64,000 nt of DNA from Pseudoglutamicibacter cumminsii. Its GTDB lineage: Bacteria; Actinomycetota; Actinomycetes; Actinomycetales; Micrococcaceae. Position numbers and translations under genes: made by a program. How positions within the stretch are numbered: the stretch's first letter is position 1; every line of letters starts with the position of its first letter. The stretch is taken from NCBI RefSeq assembly GCF_016907775.1, contig NZ_JAFBCO010000001.1, forward strand, positions 682,001 to 746,000. The letters are read 5' to 3'. The notes beneath the pieces were generated by a model. The model was not told the DNA's origin. It saw only the letters and a program-made list of their open reading frames with translations, and ran no database searches. This document shows, piece by piece, positions 1-8,110 of the stretch.

Positions 1-134
1 TGCATCCCTTCGCGTCGCTATCGTTTGGCTCGCTTCCTCCTGCGTTTCCCTCCCGCAAGCGTCTCCCGGAAGGTCGTCGCGAACTCAGCTAGTTCCACGA
101 AACGTTAACTATGACGTAACACACAGTTCAATAA
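1..134. other. Window edge, unassigned
   Basis: No gene can be assigned. Two + strand frames are open from the window edge, one to a TAG at 90-92 and one to a TAA at 106-108. Neither translated piece resembles a family I recognise. Because a + strand terminator follows at 135, this stretch probably holds the 3' end of a + strand gene that starts outside the window, but the frame cannot be chosen. Confidence 0.3.
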
Positions 135-182
135 CGCCGCCCGGCGCGAAACCGCAAGATTCCGCGCCGGGCGGCGTTTTTG
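135..182 (+). terminator. Rho-independent terminator
   Basis: A perfect 14-bp GC-rich stem (135-148 pairing with 163-176) is followed at once by a T-rich run (TTTTTGTTTT). It would end transcription of the gene that enters from the left edge and insulate the iron-transport operon that follows. Confidence 0.9.
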
Positions 183-263
183 TTTTCGTGAACATCCATC
201 TAAAACGAAGAGGAAACCTCCACTCCACCCGCCCGTAAAGAAACCTCCACTTGCGCATCCTGG

Positions 264-282
264 ATAGGATCGCCTAACCTCA
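264..282. promoter_or_regulatory. DtxR/IdeR-like iron box
   Basis: The 19 bases here match the consensus DtxR/IdeR iron box (TTAGGTTAGGCTAACCTAA) at 14 positions, including an intact right half CCTAACCT. It lies about 100 bp upstream of the siderophore-binding protein start, where an iron-loaded DtxR/IdeR repressor would be expected to act. The match is seen in the sequence; repression by iron is inferred. Confidence 0.7.
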
Positions 283-381
283 TACTCAGGCGATTACGAA
301 ACGTAAATGTTTCCTAATCAAAACGGCGGTCACGGGACCTCCGCACCGCCTTCCAACGGATAGACAGAACGAGAGAAATCC

Positions 382-1329
382 ATGAAGCGTACACGCCTCG
401 CAACCCGGCTCACCGCCGTCGTTGCCACTGCAGCCCTCGCGCTGACCGGTTGCTCCGCTAACGGAGAAAAAGAGAAGGGCTCGGCGGAAACCGTCGAGAT
501 CAAACACGCGCAGGGCACCACCGAGGTACCGAAGAACCCAAAGAAGATCTTCAGCTACGACCTCGCCGCGACTGACACCCTCAAGGCTCTCGGCACCGAC
601 GTCGCAGGCGTCGCCAAGTTCGTCTACCCAGAACAGATGAAGTACCTCGAGGCCGACAAGTACACCAAGATCGGCGGACCAAAGGAGCCGGACCTCGAGA
701 AGGTCGCCGCTGAAAAGCCAGACCTCATCATCATCTCCGGCCGCACCGCAGACGCTTATAAGGACCTCCGCGAGATCGCACCGACCATCGACATGTCGGT
801 TGATGCCGCCAAGCCGCTGGAGTCCTTCGAGGAAAACACTCGTTCCCTCGCAAAGATTGTCGACAAGGAAAAAGAAGCTGACGAAAAGCTGGGCGAGCTT
901 GAAAAGCGCATCGACGACGTCAAGACTCGCGCTGAAAAGTCCGGCCTGACCAGCATGACCCTCATGGTTTCCGGCGGCAAGCTCACCGCTTACGCGAAGG
1001 GCTCCCGCTTCGCGATCATCAACGACATCCTCGGCTTCAAACCAGCCGCTGATGTGAAGTCCGAAGGCCCACACGGCGAGTCGGTTTCTTTCGAATTCGT
1101 CAAGGACAAGAACCCGGGCGTGATCTTCGCGATCGACCGCGACCAGGCCATCGGTGAGTCCTCCGGCGAGTCCGCAAAGCAGGTTCTCGACAACGAACTC
1201 GTCAACACGACCGATGCCGCTAAGAACAACAAGATCGTCTACCTCGACTCCGCATCGTGGTACCTGGTCGGCTACGGCCTGACCACGGTTCCAAAGATGA
1301 TCGATGAAGTTGAAACAGCGCTCAACTAG
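382..1329 (+). CDS. Siderophore-binding lipoprotein of ABC importer (FatB/YclQ-like)
   Basis: This is the extracytoplasmic substrate-binding component of an iron-siderophore ABC importer. The N-terminus has a lipoprotein signal with lipobox L21-T-G-C24, so the mature protein should be tethered to the outer face of the membrane by Cys24. The rest, including the IFSYDLAATDTLKALG segment and the PDLIIISGR strand, matches the periplasmic-binding fold of the FatB/CeuE/YclQ group that binds catecholate or petrobactin-type siderophores. At 315 aa it has normal length. Two FecCD permeases and an ATPase follow on the same strand, giving a complete importer, and an iron box precedes it. The exact siderophore cannot be told from sequence. 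Confidence 0.93.
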   Translation: MKRTRLATRLTAVVATAALALTGCSANGEKEKGSAETVEIKHAQGTTEVPKNPKKIFSYDLAATDTLKALGTDVAGVAKFVYPEQMKYLEADKYTKIGGPKEPDLEKVAAEKPDLIIISGRTADAYKDLREIAPTIDMSVDAAKPLESFEENTRSLAKIVDKEKEADEKLGELEKRIDDVKTRAEKSGLTSMTLMVSGGKLTAYAKGSRFAIINDILGFKPAADVKSEGPHGESVSFEFVKDKNPGVIFAIDRDQAIGESSGESAKQVLDNELVNTTDAAKNNKIVYLDSASWYLVGYGLTTVPKMIDEVETALN

Positions 1330-1342
1330 CCTGTAAACCACG

Positions 1343-1378
1343 GATGGGTGGGGCGTCGACAACGACGCCCCACCCATC
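1343..1378 (+). other. Intercistronic 16-bp hairpin
   Basis: A perfect 16-bp inverted repeat with a 4-base loop lies between the binding-protein gene and the first permease gene. No T-run follows, so it is probably not a full terminator. Hairpins in this position of ABC operons often protect the upstream mRNA or attenuate the downstream genes, giving excess binding protein over permease. That role is inferred. Confidence 0.7.
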
Positions 1379-1458
1379 GGCATGTCAACCATTCGGCACG
1401 TCAACCATAGGGAACAACCGGAACGCATGATTCGAGCACGTCGTTCCGTCGTCGCCTC

Positions 1459-2628
1459 ATGATTAACTCGGTAATAACCATGAACAAAACGACAGCCAAC
1501 ACACCGCCCCGGGCGAAGCTGAAGTCTTCACCGGAGCCTCGCCGTGTCACTTTCGGGCCAGCCGATACATCGTTCGCGACCCGCTGGTGGGTCCTCCTCC
1601 TGGCACTCGCCGCAGTCATCGCGCTCGCAGGCGTCTCACTCATTGTGGGGGCGTCCCCGCTGTCACTCTCCGACCTCCTCAACGGAAACCAGTCGGCGCA
1701 GGAAGTCTTCTGGATCTCGCGTGTCCCGCGCACCGTTGCCGCGCTCCTCGCCGGCGCCGCCGTCGCGATTTCCGGGCTCATCATGCAGCAGCTGGCACGG
1801 AACCGCTTTGTTGAACCGAACATGGTCGGCTCGACCGAATCCGCGATGCTCGGCATCCTCGCCGTCACGATTTTTGTTCCGTCCATGCCGGTCATCGGCA
1901 AGATGGGTGTCGCCACGATCTTCTCTCTGGTCGGCACCGCGCTGTTCCTCGCGATCATCAACAACCTCCCAACCCGCGCAACGCTTTTGATCCCGCTGGT
2001 TGGCATCATGCTCGGCGGCATCATATCGGCCGCAGCAACGTTCGTCGCCTACCGCAATGACCTGTTACAGACCCTCAACGCGTGGTTGATCGGTGACCTC
2101 TCCGGCATCATCCAGGGCCGCTATGAACTCCTATGGATCGTCGCAGTCGTTGGCCTTGTTGGATATATCGCCGCTGACCGTTTCACCGCGGCAGGCCTCG
2201 GTAGCGACTTCTGCACGTCGATCGGCATGAACTACAGGATCACCGTGCGCCTCGGTATGGCTGTCGTCGCCCTCATCTCGGCGGTGACCGTGACAACCGT
2301 AGGTGCGCTCCCGTTCCTGGGCCTCGTCGTCCCTAACCTCGTTTCCGTTCTTGTTGGCGACCACCTCCGCCGCGCAGTCCCGTGGACGGCGTTGATCGGC
2401 GCCGGCATGGTCCTGGCATGCGACATCGCCGGCCGCCTCATCCGCATGCCCTACGAGGTTCCAGTGGGCATGATCATGTCCGTACTCGGCTCGATCGTGT
2501 TCCTCAGCATGATCATTCACCAGCGCTACCAAAACGTTCCGCCGTCGTCGAAGAAGCGGGCCCGCCAGGCCGCTAAGAAGGCCGCCGCGATGCGCAAGAG
2601 CGCCGCACAGGAGGCTGCACGTGGCTAA
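1459..2628 (+). CDS. Iron-siderophore ABC transporter permease 1 (FecCD family)
   Basis: This is an integral membrane permease of the FecCD/BtuC type, one half of the channel for the siderophore importer. After a basic 40-residue N-terminus come about nine hydrophobic segments. The family signatures RVPRTVAALLAGAAVAISG and PFLGLVVPNLV are present; the latter region contacts the ATPase. The C-terminus is Lys/Arg/Ala-rich. Start is uncertain: ATG 1459 and ATG 1480 both lack a good ribosome site. An 11-codon reading frame (ATG 1427) ends in a stop that overlaps ATG 1459, which could couple translation. The stop overlaps the next permease. Confidence 0.93.
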   Translation: MINSVITMNKTTANTPPRAKLKSSPEPRRVTFGPADTSFATRWWVLLLALAAVIALAGVSLIVGASPLSLSDLLNGNQSAQEVFWISRVPRTVAALLAGAAVAISGLIMQQLARNRFVEPNMVGSTESAMLGILAVTIFVPSMPVIGKMGVATIFSLVGTALFLAIINNLPTRATLLIPLVGIMLGGIISAAATFVAYRNDLLQTLNAWLIGDLSGIIQGRYELLWIVAVVGLVGYIAADRFTAAGLGSDFCTSIGMNYRITVRLGMAVVALISAVTVTTVGALPFLGLVVPNLVSVLVGDHLRRAVPWTALIGAGMVLACDIAGRLIRMPYEVPVGMIMSVLGSIVFLSMIIHQRYQNVPPSSKKRARQAAKKAAAMRKSAAQEAARG

Positions 2629-3658
2629 TCAAAAGACGATTGCAACACCGTCGCCCACGTTGGATGAGCTTATTGCACAAGGCCAGCGAGCCGAACGACG
2701 CGATGCCCGACGCGGATGGATCTGGATTGCTACCTTGGGTACCGCACTGATGATTGCTGTTGCCGTGTTCCTGACGTGGGATCTGTTAGGAGCGCTAGAT
2801 TTCGCGTTGAAGCTACGCGGAACGCGCATTGGCGCGATGATTGTGTGCGCGGTTGCGGTCGCGGTTTCAACTGTCGCGTTCCAGACGGTCACCGCCAACA
2901 GGATCTTGACGCCGTCCATTATGGGTATGGACGCCCTCTACATCCTGTTGCAGACCACCGCGGTGTTCATTCTGGGTGGCACCGCGTGGATGACCGCCTC
3001 CCCGCTGATGCGCTTCGGTATCGAGCTAGTGCTCATGGTTCTGTTCGCGGTGCTTCTGTACCGGTGGATGTTCACCGGACGCACCGCCAACCTGCACCTG
3101 ATGCTCTTGGTCGGAATCGTCTTGGGGACTCTATTCCGCGGCATTTCTGCTCTTCTGCAGAAACTGCTGGATCCGAGTGAATACACGCAGTTGCAGGACC
3201 TGTTCTTTGCATCGTTCAACCGCGTCGACCCCACTCTTTTGGGTGCCTCGGCTGCAGTTGTCGCTGTGGCTGTGTTCTTCGCGTGGCGCATGCGCCGCAC
3301 CCTGGACGCGATGGCGTTGGGGCGCGATATGGCAACCAGCCTCGGCATCGACCACCAGAAGGTAACGACCATCGTGCTGATTGTGTCTGCTGTTTTGGTT
3401 GCTACATGCACCGCTTTGGTCGGGCCGATCACGTTCTTTGGCCTGCTTGTGGTTTCGCTCGCATACCAAGCGCTTCCTGGGGCTGGCCACGGAACGTTGT
3501 TCATTGTTTCTTCGCTGATCGGCGCGTTCGCTTTGGTCGTGGGTCAGTTCGTTGTTGAGCGGCTCGCCGGCCATTCGACCACTTTGTCCGTTGTGATTGA
3601 GTTTGCTGGTGGCATTGTGTTCATCACGCTGTTGCTGAAGGGATCGCTGAAGTCATGA
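2621..3658 (+). CDS. Iron-siderophore ABC transporter permease 2 (FecCD family)
   Basis: Second FecCD-type permease subunit, pairing with the gene upstream to form the membrane channel. It starts at GTG 2621 behind AGGAGG (2609-2614), inside the last codons of permease 1, so the two are translationally coupled. Hydrophobic segments run from about residue 38 to the C-terminus. The ILTPSIMGMDALY and GPITFFGLLVVSLAY regions are typical of the YclO/FatC branch. At 345 aa the length is normal. The stop overlaps the ATPase start (ATGA at 3655). Confidence 0.93.
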   Translation: MANQKTIATPSPTLDELIAQGQRAERRDARRGWIWIATLGTALMIAVAVFLTWDLLGALDFALKLRGTRIGAMIVCAVAVAVSTVAFQTVTANRILTPSIMGMDALYILLQTTAVFILGGTAWMTASPLMRFGIELVLMVLFAVLLYRWMFTGRTANLHLMLLVGIVLGTLFRGISALLQKLLDPSEYTQLQDLFFASFNRVDPTLLGASAAVVAVAVFFAWRMRRTLDAMALGRDMATSLGIDHQKVTTIVLIVSAVLVATCTALVGPITFFGLLVVSLAYQALPGAGHGTLFIVSSLIGAFALVVGQFVVERLAGHSTTLSVVIEFAGGIVFITLLLKGSLKS

Positions 3659-4413
3659 TCGAAATCAAGAACGTTTCCAAGCAGTACGGCGCCACGACTG
3701 TGGTGGACGATGTCACGACGGTGATCCCGGCGGGTGGACTCACGAGCATCATCGGCCCTAACGGCGCCGGCAAGTCCACGTTGCTTTCGATGGTTTCGCG
3801 CCTGATCCCTATGGAGGAAGGCAACGTCACTGTGGACGGCTTGAACGTCTCGAAGACGCCGTCGAAGACGTTGGCGAAGAAGCTCGCTATTTTGCGGCAG
3901 GACAACCACGTTTCACTGCGGTTGCGTGTGCGCGACCTCGTGGGTTTCGGCCGTTTCCCGCACAACGGTGGTCAGGCTACTCGTGAGGACCGCGCAATCA
4001 TTGCGCAGGCGATGCAGGAGATGGACATTACTCCGCTCGCGTTCAAGTACCTCGACGAGCTTTCGGGCGGCCAGCGTCAGCGCGCGTTCATCGCGATGGT
4101 TTTGGCGCAGGACACCGACTACATCCTTTTGGATGAGCCACTCAACAACCTGGACATGCGCCACTCAGTGGAGATGATGAAGCTCATGCGTCGCCTTGTC
4201 GATGAGCAGGGCAAGACGGTGGTTGTGGTGCTGCACGACATCAACTTCGCCTCGGTGTATTCCGACACGATTATGGCGATGCGCGATGGCCGTCTGGTTC
4301 AGCAGAGTAGCCCGGAAAGGCTCATGACGACCGAGAAGCTCGCTGAGGTCTATCAGATGCAGATCCCGATCCACGAGATCGATGGCAAGCGCATCGGCGT
4401 CTATTTCGGTTAG
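3655..4413 (+). CDS. Iron-siderophore ABC transporter ATP-binding protein
   Basis: Cytoplasmic ATPase that powers the siderophore importer. Visible motifs are Walker A GPNGAGKST (residues 34-42), the ABC signature LSGGQ (about 135-139) and Walker B ILLDEP (about 156-161), with the switch histidine in VVLHD. The 252-aa length fits the FecE/YclP group. It is the last gene of the four-gene operon and starts within the stop of permease 2. The next gene is convergent with only 29 bp between them and no clear terminator. Confidence 0.95.
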   Translation: MIEIKNVSKQYGATTVVDDVTTVIPAGGLTSIIGPNGAGKSTLLSMVSRLIPMEEGNVTVDGLNVSKTPSKTLAKKLAILRQDNHVSLRLRVRDLVGFGRFPHNGGQATREDRAIIAQAMQEMDITPLAFKYLDELSGGQRQRAFIAMVLAQDTDYILLDEPLNNLDMRHSVEMMKLMRRLVDEQGKTVVVVLHDINFASVYSDTIMAMRDGRLVQQSSPERLMTTEKLAEVYQMQIPIHEIDGKRIGVYFG

Positions 4414-4442
4414 GCGGTTGGCGGTTAGACGGCGTTGGCCGA

Positions 4443-5687
4443 TTAGGCCGCGCCGCCGCCACCGATGACCTCCGGGAGGGATTCCGGGTACTTGGTCATG
4501 ACTTCGTGGACGAGGTTTTCGCGGATGTAGTTTCTGAGGTCCCAGAGGTCGCCGGGGTTGCGGGCGCTCAACATGACGGTGAGTTCCATGTTGCCGCCGG
4601 CGGCGTTGGTGACGACCGTTTCGCCAACGCGTCCATCCCAGAGGTCGGTTGCATCCAGCAACTGTTCCACGCGTTTGCGGAGCGCCGCAACCGGCGCATC
4701 CCAGGCGAGGTCGAGAACTACGGAGCCGTTGATTTCTTCGCCGCCGCGTGACCAGTTTTCAAACGGCGTGGTGGTGAAGTATGTCGAGGGCAGGATCATT
4801 TTCCGCCCGTCCACGAGTTTCACGACAACGTAGGTCAGCGTGATTTCTTTGACGTTACCGCGTTGCCCTTCCACGACCACGATGTCTTCGACGCGGATCG
4901 CGTCCGAGAACGCAAGTTGCAGCCCGGCGAACACGTTGGTCAGCACGCCTTGAACCGCGAGGCCCGCTACCACCGAGATCAAGCCGGCGGATGCGAGGAC
5001 GGTTGCGCCCATCGCACGCACGCTTGGGATCATGAGCAGCACCGCACCCACGCCGAGCACGAGCACGATCGCCGTCACGAGGCGCCTCATGAGCGTCATT
5101 TGGGTGCGTAGTTTGGCTACTTGGCGTGGGTCGCCGGATTCTTCGTAGTGGACGATCACGGAGACTTCGACGACCGAAAGCACCGTCACGGCGAGCCACG
5201 TGATGGAGGCAACGGCCGCGACTTTGAGGATCACGGCGAGCGCCACGGCGAACCCCTCGTCCTCGATGACGCCGGGGGTTCCGAACATGAGCCCTACGGA
5301 GAGCAGTAGGCAGAATACGGGGATCTGGAGGCGCCCGAGCTGTTCTTTGACCCGCGGGCGTTTCCGCAAGAGCCGCGCAAGGATGAACCAAACAAGCCAC
5401 GTGACGATGAGCGCAGCGACGATCGGGATGCCGAAGGCGAGCCATGGCCGCAGGGGGGATGGCGCGTTTTCGACGATGGGTTCGAGGCCTGGCAGCGTGG
5501 GCTCGCTTGGGTCTGGCTCAAGGAAACCGCTGGGGCTTGAGCTGGGTTCTGCGGAGGGGCTGGATCCCGTGGATGGTTGCGAAGATTCCGCTGCGTTGGG
5601 GCTCGCGCTGTCGCTTGCACCGTCACTTGCCTTCGGGCTCGCTTTTTCTGCGGGCAGGGCTGTGAACCAGTTCGCTAGGAATCTCAT
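4443..5687 (-). CDS. MscS-family mechanosensitive ion channel
   Basis: Membrane channel expected to open under hypo-osmotic tension. After a low-complexity Ser/Pro/Glu-rich N-terminus (about residues 12-80) there are four or five hydrophobic segments between 83 and 245. The pore helix and beta domain show the MscS signature: GLAVQGVLTNVFAGLQLAFS, then a VEDIVVVEGQRGNVKEITL strand and the ILPSTYF segment. At 414 aa it is a mid-size family member. The Ser-rich leader is unusual and is not a signal peptide. No good ribosome site is seen before the ATG, so the start could be internal. Confidence 0.9.
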   Translation of the reverse strand: MRFLANWFTALPAEKASPKASDGASDSASPNAAESSQPSTGSSPSAEPSSSPSGFLEPDPSEPTLPGLEPIVENAPSPLRPWLAFGIPIVAALIVTWLVWFILARLLRKRPRVKEQLGRLQIPVFCLLLSVGLMFGTPGVIEDEGFAVALAVILKVAAVASITWLAVTVLSVVEVSVIVHYEESGDPRQVAKLRTQMTLMRRLVTAIVLVLGVGAVLLMIPSVRAMGATVLASAGLISVVAGLAVQGVLTNVFAGLQLAFSDAIRVEDIVVVEGQRGNVKEITLTYVVVKLVDGRKMILPSTYFTTTPFENWSRGGEEINGSVVLDLAWDAPVAALRKRVEQLLDATDLWDGRVGETVVTNAAGGNMELTVMLSARNPGDLWDLRNYIRENLVHEVMTKYPESLPEVIGGGGAA

Positions 5688-5887
5688 AGGTGTCAGCGTT
5701 TCACATGTTGCTGATGGATGCCTAGGTGCGCGGTGAAGTAGGTCTGATCGCTCGTGTTTTCACGCGTCTGGATCTGGTCAGATGCACGTAAAATGTTAGG
5801 CTGGTCACATCTGGTTACTTACGGGTAACTCAAGGGATTTAGTTGAACCCTGCCGCCCGTTGCCTTCTTCTCGTTTCAGGAGTTCCC

Positions 5888-7168
5888 ATGTCTGATGCTT
5901 CCTTCACCACTCCACAGCCTTCCCCTTCCCGCCCGGCTTCGCTCACGGAACCTGATTACGATCTGTACCCAACCGGCCCGGACGCACCGAATGTCGACCC
6001 GGCGGGTGTCTTCAACGACCTTCCGGAGGCCGCACAGGCTGTGCGCGAACGTGCGCGCACTTTCGCGCTTGAGAAGGTTGCGCCGGTCATCGACGATTTT
6101 TGGCATCGCGGCGAATACCCAGCTCACCTGACCAAGGAACTGGGCGAAGCTGATCTGCTGCGTGACGGCATCGGGGTCGATGGCCGCGAAAGCACGAGCC
6201 GCCTCGAAGCCGCGATGGTCGGCATGGAGCTCGGCCGCGTTGACCTCTCGATCTCGACCATCGTGGGCGTCCAGGGTGGTTTGGCGTTGCGTTCGGTTGA
6301 CTTGTGCGGTTCGGAGGAACAGAAGCAGAAGTGGGGCCCGGCACTCGCTGAGGGCAGCGTCGCGGGCGCGTTCGCTCTAACGGAGCCGACTCACGGTTCC
6401 GATTCGATCGGCCTCGAGACTTCGGCTACCAAGGTCGATGGTGGCTGGCGCATCACTGGAGCCAAGAAGTGGATCGGTAACGGCGCTATCGGCCCAGAGT
6501 TTGGCGCTCCTGCGATGTCGATTGTGTGGGCCCGCGATACCGACGACGGCCAGGTCAAGGGCTTCATTGTTCCGCAGGATTCGGAGGGCTACAGCGCGTT
6601 CCACTTGAAAGAAAAGCTGGCTTTGCGTTGCTTGTGGCAGGCGGAGATTGATCTGCAGGACGTGTTTGTTCCGGATGAGAACGTACTGCCGGGTGCGCAA
6701 TCGTTCAAGAATACGGCCCAGGTTTTGTTCGCTACCCGCCTTGGTGTTGCGTGGGCGGCTGTTGGTGCCGCTATGGGCGCGTACGAGGTGGCCGCGCAGT
6801 ATGCGAGCAAGCGGACGCAGTTTGGCCGTCCACTCGCGCATTCTCAGATTGTGAATGAGCGTTTGGCGCGCATGCAGTCCACGCTCGTGCAGGCGCAGCT
6901 TTTGGCGCGTCACTGCACTGAGTTGGAGGATCGCGGCGAGCTTTCGGGTGAGCTCGCATCGCTCGCTAAGTTCACCGCTACGCGTGCGGCGCGCTCTATT
7001 GCGGCCGATGCGCGTGACCTCTTGGGCGGCAACGGCATCTTGATCAAGAACCGGGTGGCTCGTCACTTCGCGGACATCGAGGCATTGCACACGTATGAGG
7101 GCACGGAAACGGTTCAGGCCCTGTTGATCGGCCGTGGCGTTAAGGGCAAGTCGACCTTCACCGGCTAA
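5888..7168 (+). CDS. Acyl-CoA dehydrogenase, glutaryl-CoA dehydrogenase-like
   Basis: FAD-dependent acyl-CoA dehydrogenase, closest in motifs to glutaryl-CoA dehydrogenases, which oxidise and decarboxylate glutaryl-CoA from lysine or tryptophan breakdown. The FAD/substrate signature AFALTEPTHGSDS and the catalytic-base region TYEGTETVQ (Glu404) are present. ATG 5888 is chosen because AGGAG lies six bases before it; the frame is open further upstream but lacks a ribosome site. The protein is then 426 aa, slightly longer than usual because of a Pro/Ser-rich N-terminus. Exact substrate is inferred only; other short-chain acyl-CoAs are possible. Confidence 0.88.
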   Translation: MSDASFTTPQPSPSRPASLTEPDYDLYPTGPDAPNVDPAGVFNDLPEAAQAVRERARTFALEKVAPVIDDFWHRGEYPAHLTKELGEADLLRDGIGVDGRESTSRLEAAMVGMELGRVDLSISTIVGVQGGLALRSVDLCGSEEQKQKWGPALAEGSVAGAFALTEPTHGSDSIGLETSATKVDGGWRITGAKKWIGNGAIGPEFGAPAMSIVWARDTDDGQVKGFIVPQDSEGYSAFHLKEKLALRCLWQAEIDLQDVFVPDENVLPGAQSFKNTAQVLFATRLGVAWAAVGAAMGAYEVAAQYASKRTQFGRPLAHSQIVNERLARMQSTLVQAQLLARHCTELEDRGELSGELASLAKFTATRAARSIAADARDLLGGNGILIKNRVARHFADIEALHTYEGTETVQALLIGRGVKGKSTFTG

Positions 7169-7238
7169 GCCAGCCCCGTCTAACTGACCAGGACCGCAGC
7201 ACGCCGCCGCTTCGCGCAGACCCGGCTATCCAATGCCA

Positions 7239-8054
7239 CTAGCTCAGCCCTGGGTAGTTCTTGTCCAGGAACGGCTTGATGACGGCAAGGTTGTCTTGCG
7301 CATAGAACAGGGTTCCTGCGTGGTTGCGTCCAGGTAGCGGATGGAACCGGCAGTTCTGGGCGATCTGCGCCTGGTCTTGCGAATCGGAGTAACGCCGCGG
7401 GTCTTGGTCTCCGGCCATCGTGAGCACGGGCGCGCTGACTTGCGCGATGAGCGTGTCCGGAATGCTCCTCTCAGCGTTTTCCATCTCAGTGAACATCGCG
7501 TAGAGGGCAAGCGGGTCATTGGCTTTGAATGCGAGCGCGGTTGCTTGGTCGAGCCCTGGCCCGAAGCCGGCAACGAACGCGTCGATGTCGCCGTTTTTGA
7601 GGGTTTCGAGGTAGCCGGGGTAGAAAATATTTTTGATCTCGCCGGTTTGCTTCCGGTGGCTCCCACCTAGCGCGACGAACGTTGAGAACCGGGATGGGGC
7701 CGTCGTCATGAGCTGCCAGCCAGTGCGCGCGCCGAGTGAGTAGCCGACGATGCCGGCGCTGGCGATCTGTTCAGCGTCCATGACCGCGAGCACGTCTTCG
7801 GCCATCCGTTCCATCGCATACGCTTCTGGCTCGTGGGGTTTATCGGATTTCCCGTGGCCTCGCGCATCGATGCGGATGTGAGTGTAGCCAGGTAGCCCTT
7901 TGAGGTATCCGAGCCCGCGCCAGATAACGCGTGACAAAGCGGACCCGTGCAGGAAGATCAGCACTGGCCCGTCGCCTGTCACTTCGTAGTAGATACGGGT
8001 TCCGTCGGTGGGATTGATTGCGTAGCTCACGAGTGTGGATTCTAGCGAAAGCAT
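7239..8054 (-). CDS. Alpha/beta hydrolase
   Basis: Soluble alpha/beta-fold hydrolase. The oxyanion HG motif (FLHGSAL) is followed by RIDARGHGKSD, the nucleophile elbow GYSLG, and then the acid (GDQDPR) and histidine (GRNHAG) of the catalytic triad, in the right order and spacing. Substrate cannot be read from sequence; esterases, lactonases and haloperoxidase-like members share this layout. The start may be an internal GTG about nine codons later (SYAINPTDGTRI). It is convergent with the acyl-CoA dehydrogenase and divergent from the AI-2E family gene. Confidence 0.85.
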   Translation of the reverse strand: MLSLESTLVSYAINPTDGTRIYYEVTGDGPVLIFLHGSALSRVIWRGLGYLKGLPGYTHIRIDARGHGKSDKPHEPEAYAMERMAEDVLAVMDAEQIASAGIVGYSLGARTGWQLMTTAPSRFSTFVALGGSHRKQTGEIKNIFYPGYLETLKNGDIDAFVAGFGPGLDQATALAFKANDPLALYAMFTEMENAERSIPDTLIAQVSAPVLTMAGDQDPRRYSDSQDQAQIAQNCRFHPLPGRNHAGTLFYAQDNLAVIKPFLDKNYPGLS

Positions 8055-8110
8055 CAGCGCATGATGCCGTTGACCTGATGGTATGGACCTTAACGTGCCA
8101 AGATAGGGGT

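Noticed and set aside
286-1428. A 380-codon minus-strand frame
   Set aside because: Opposite the siderophore-binding lipoprotein, which has a lipobox and operon context.
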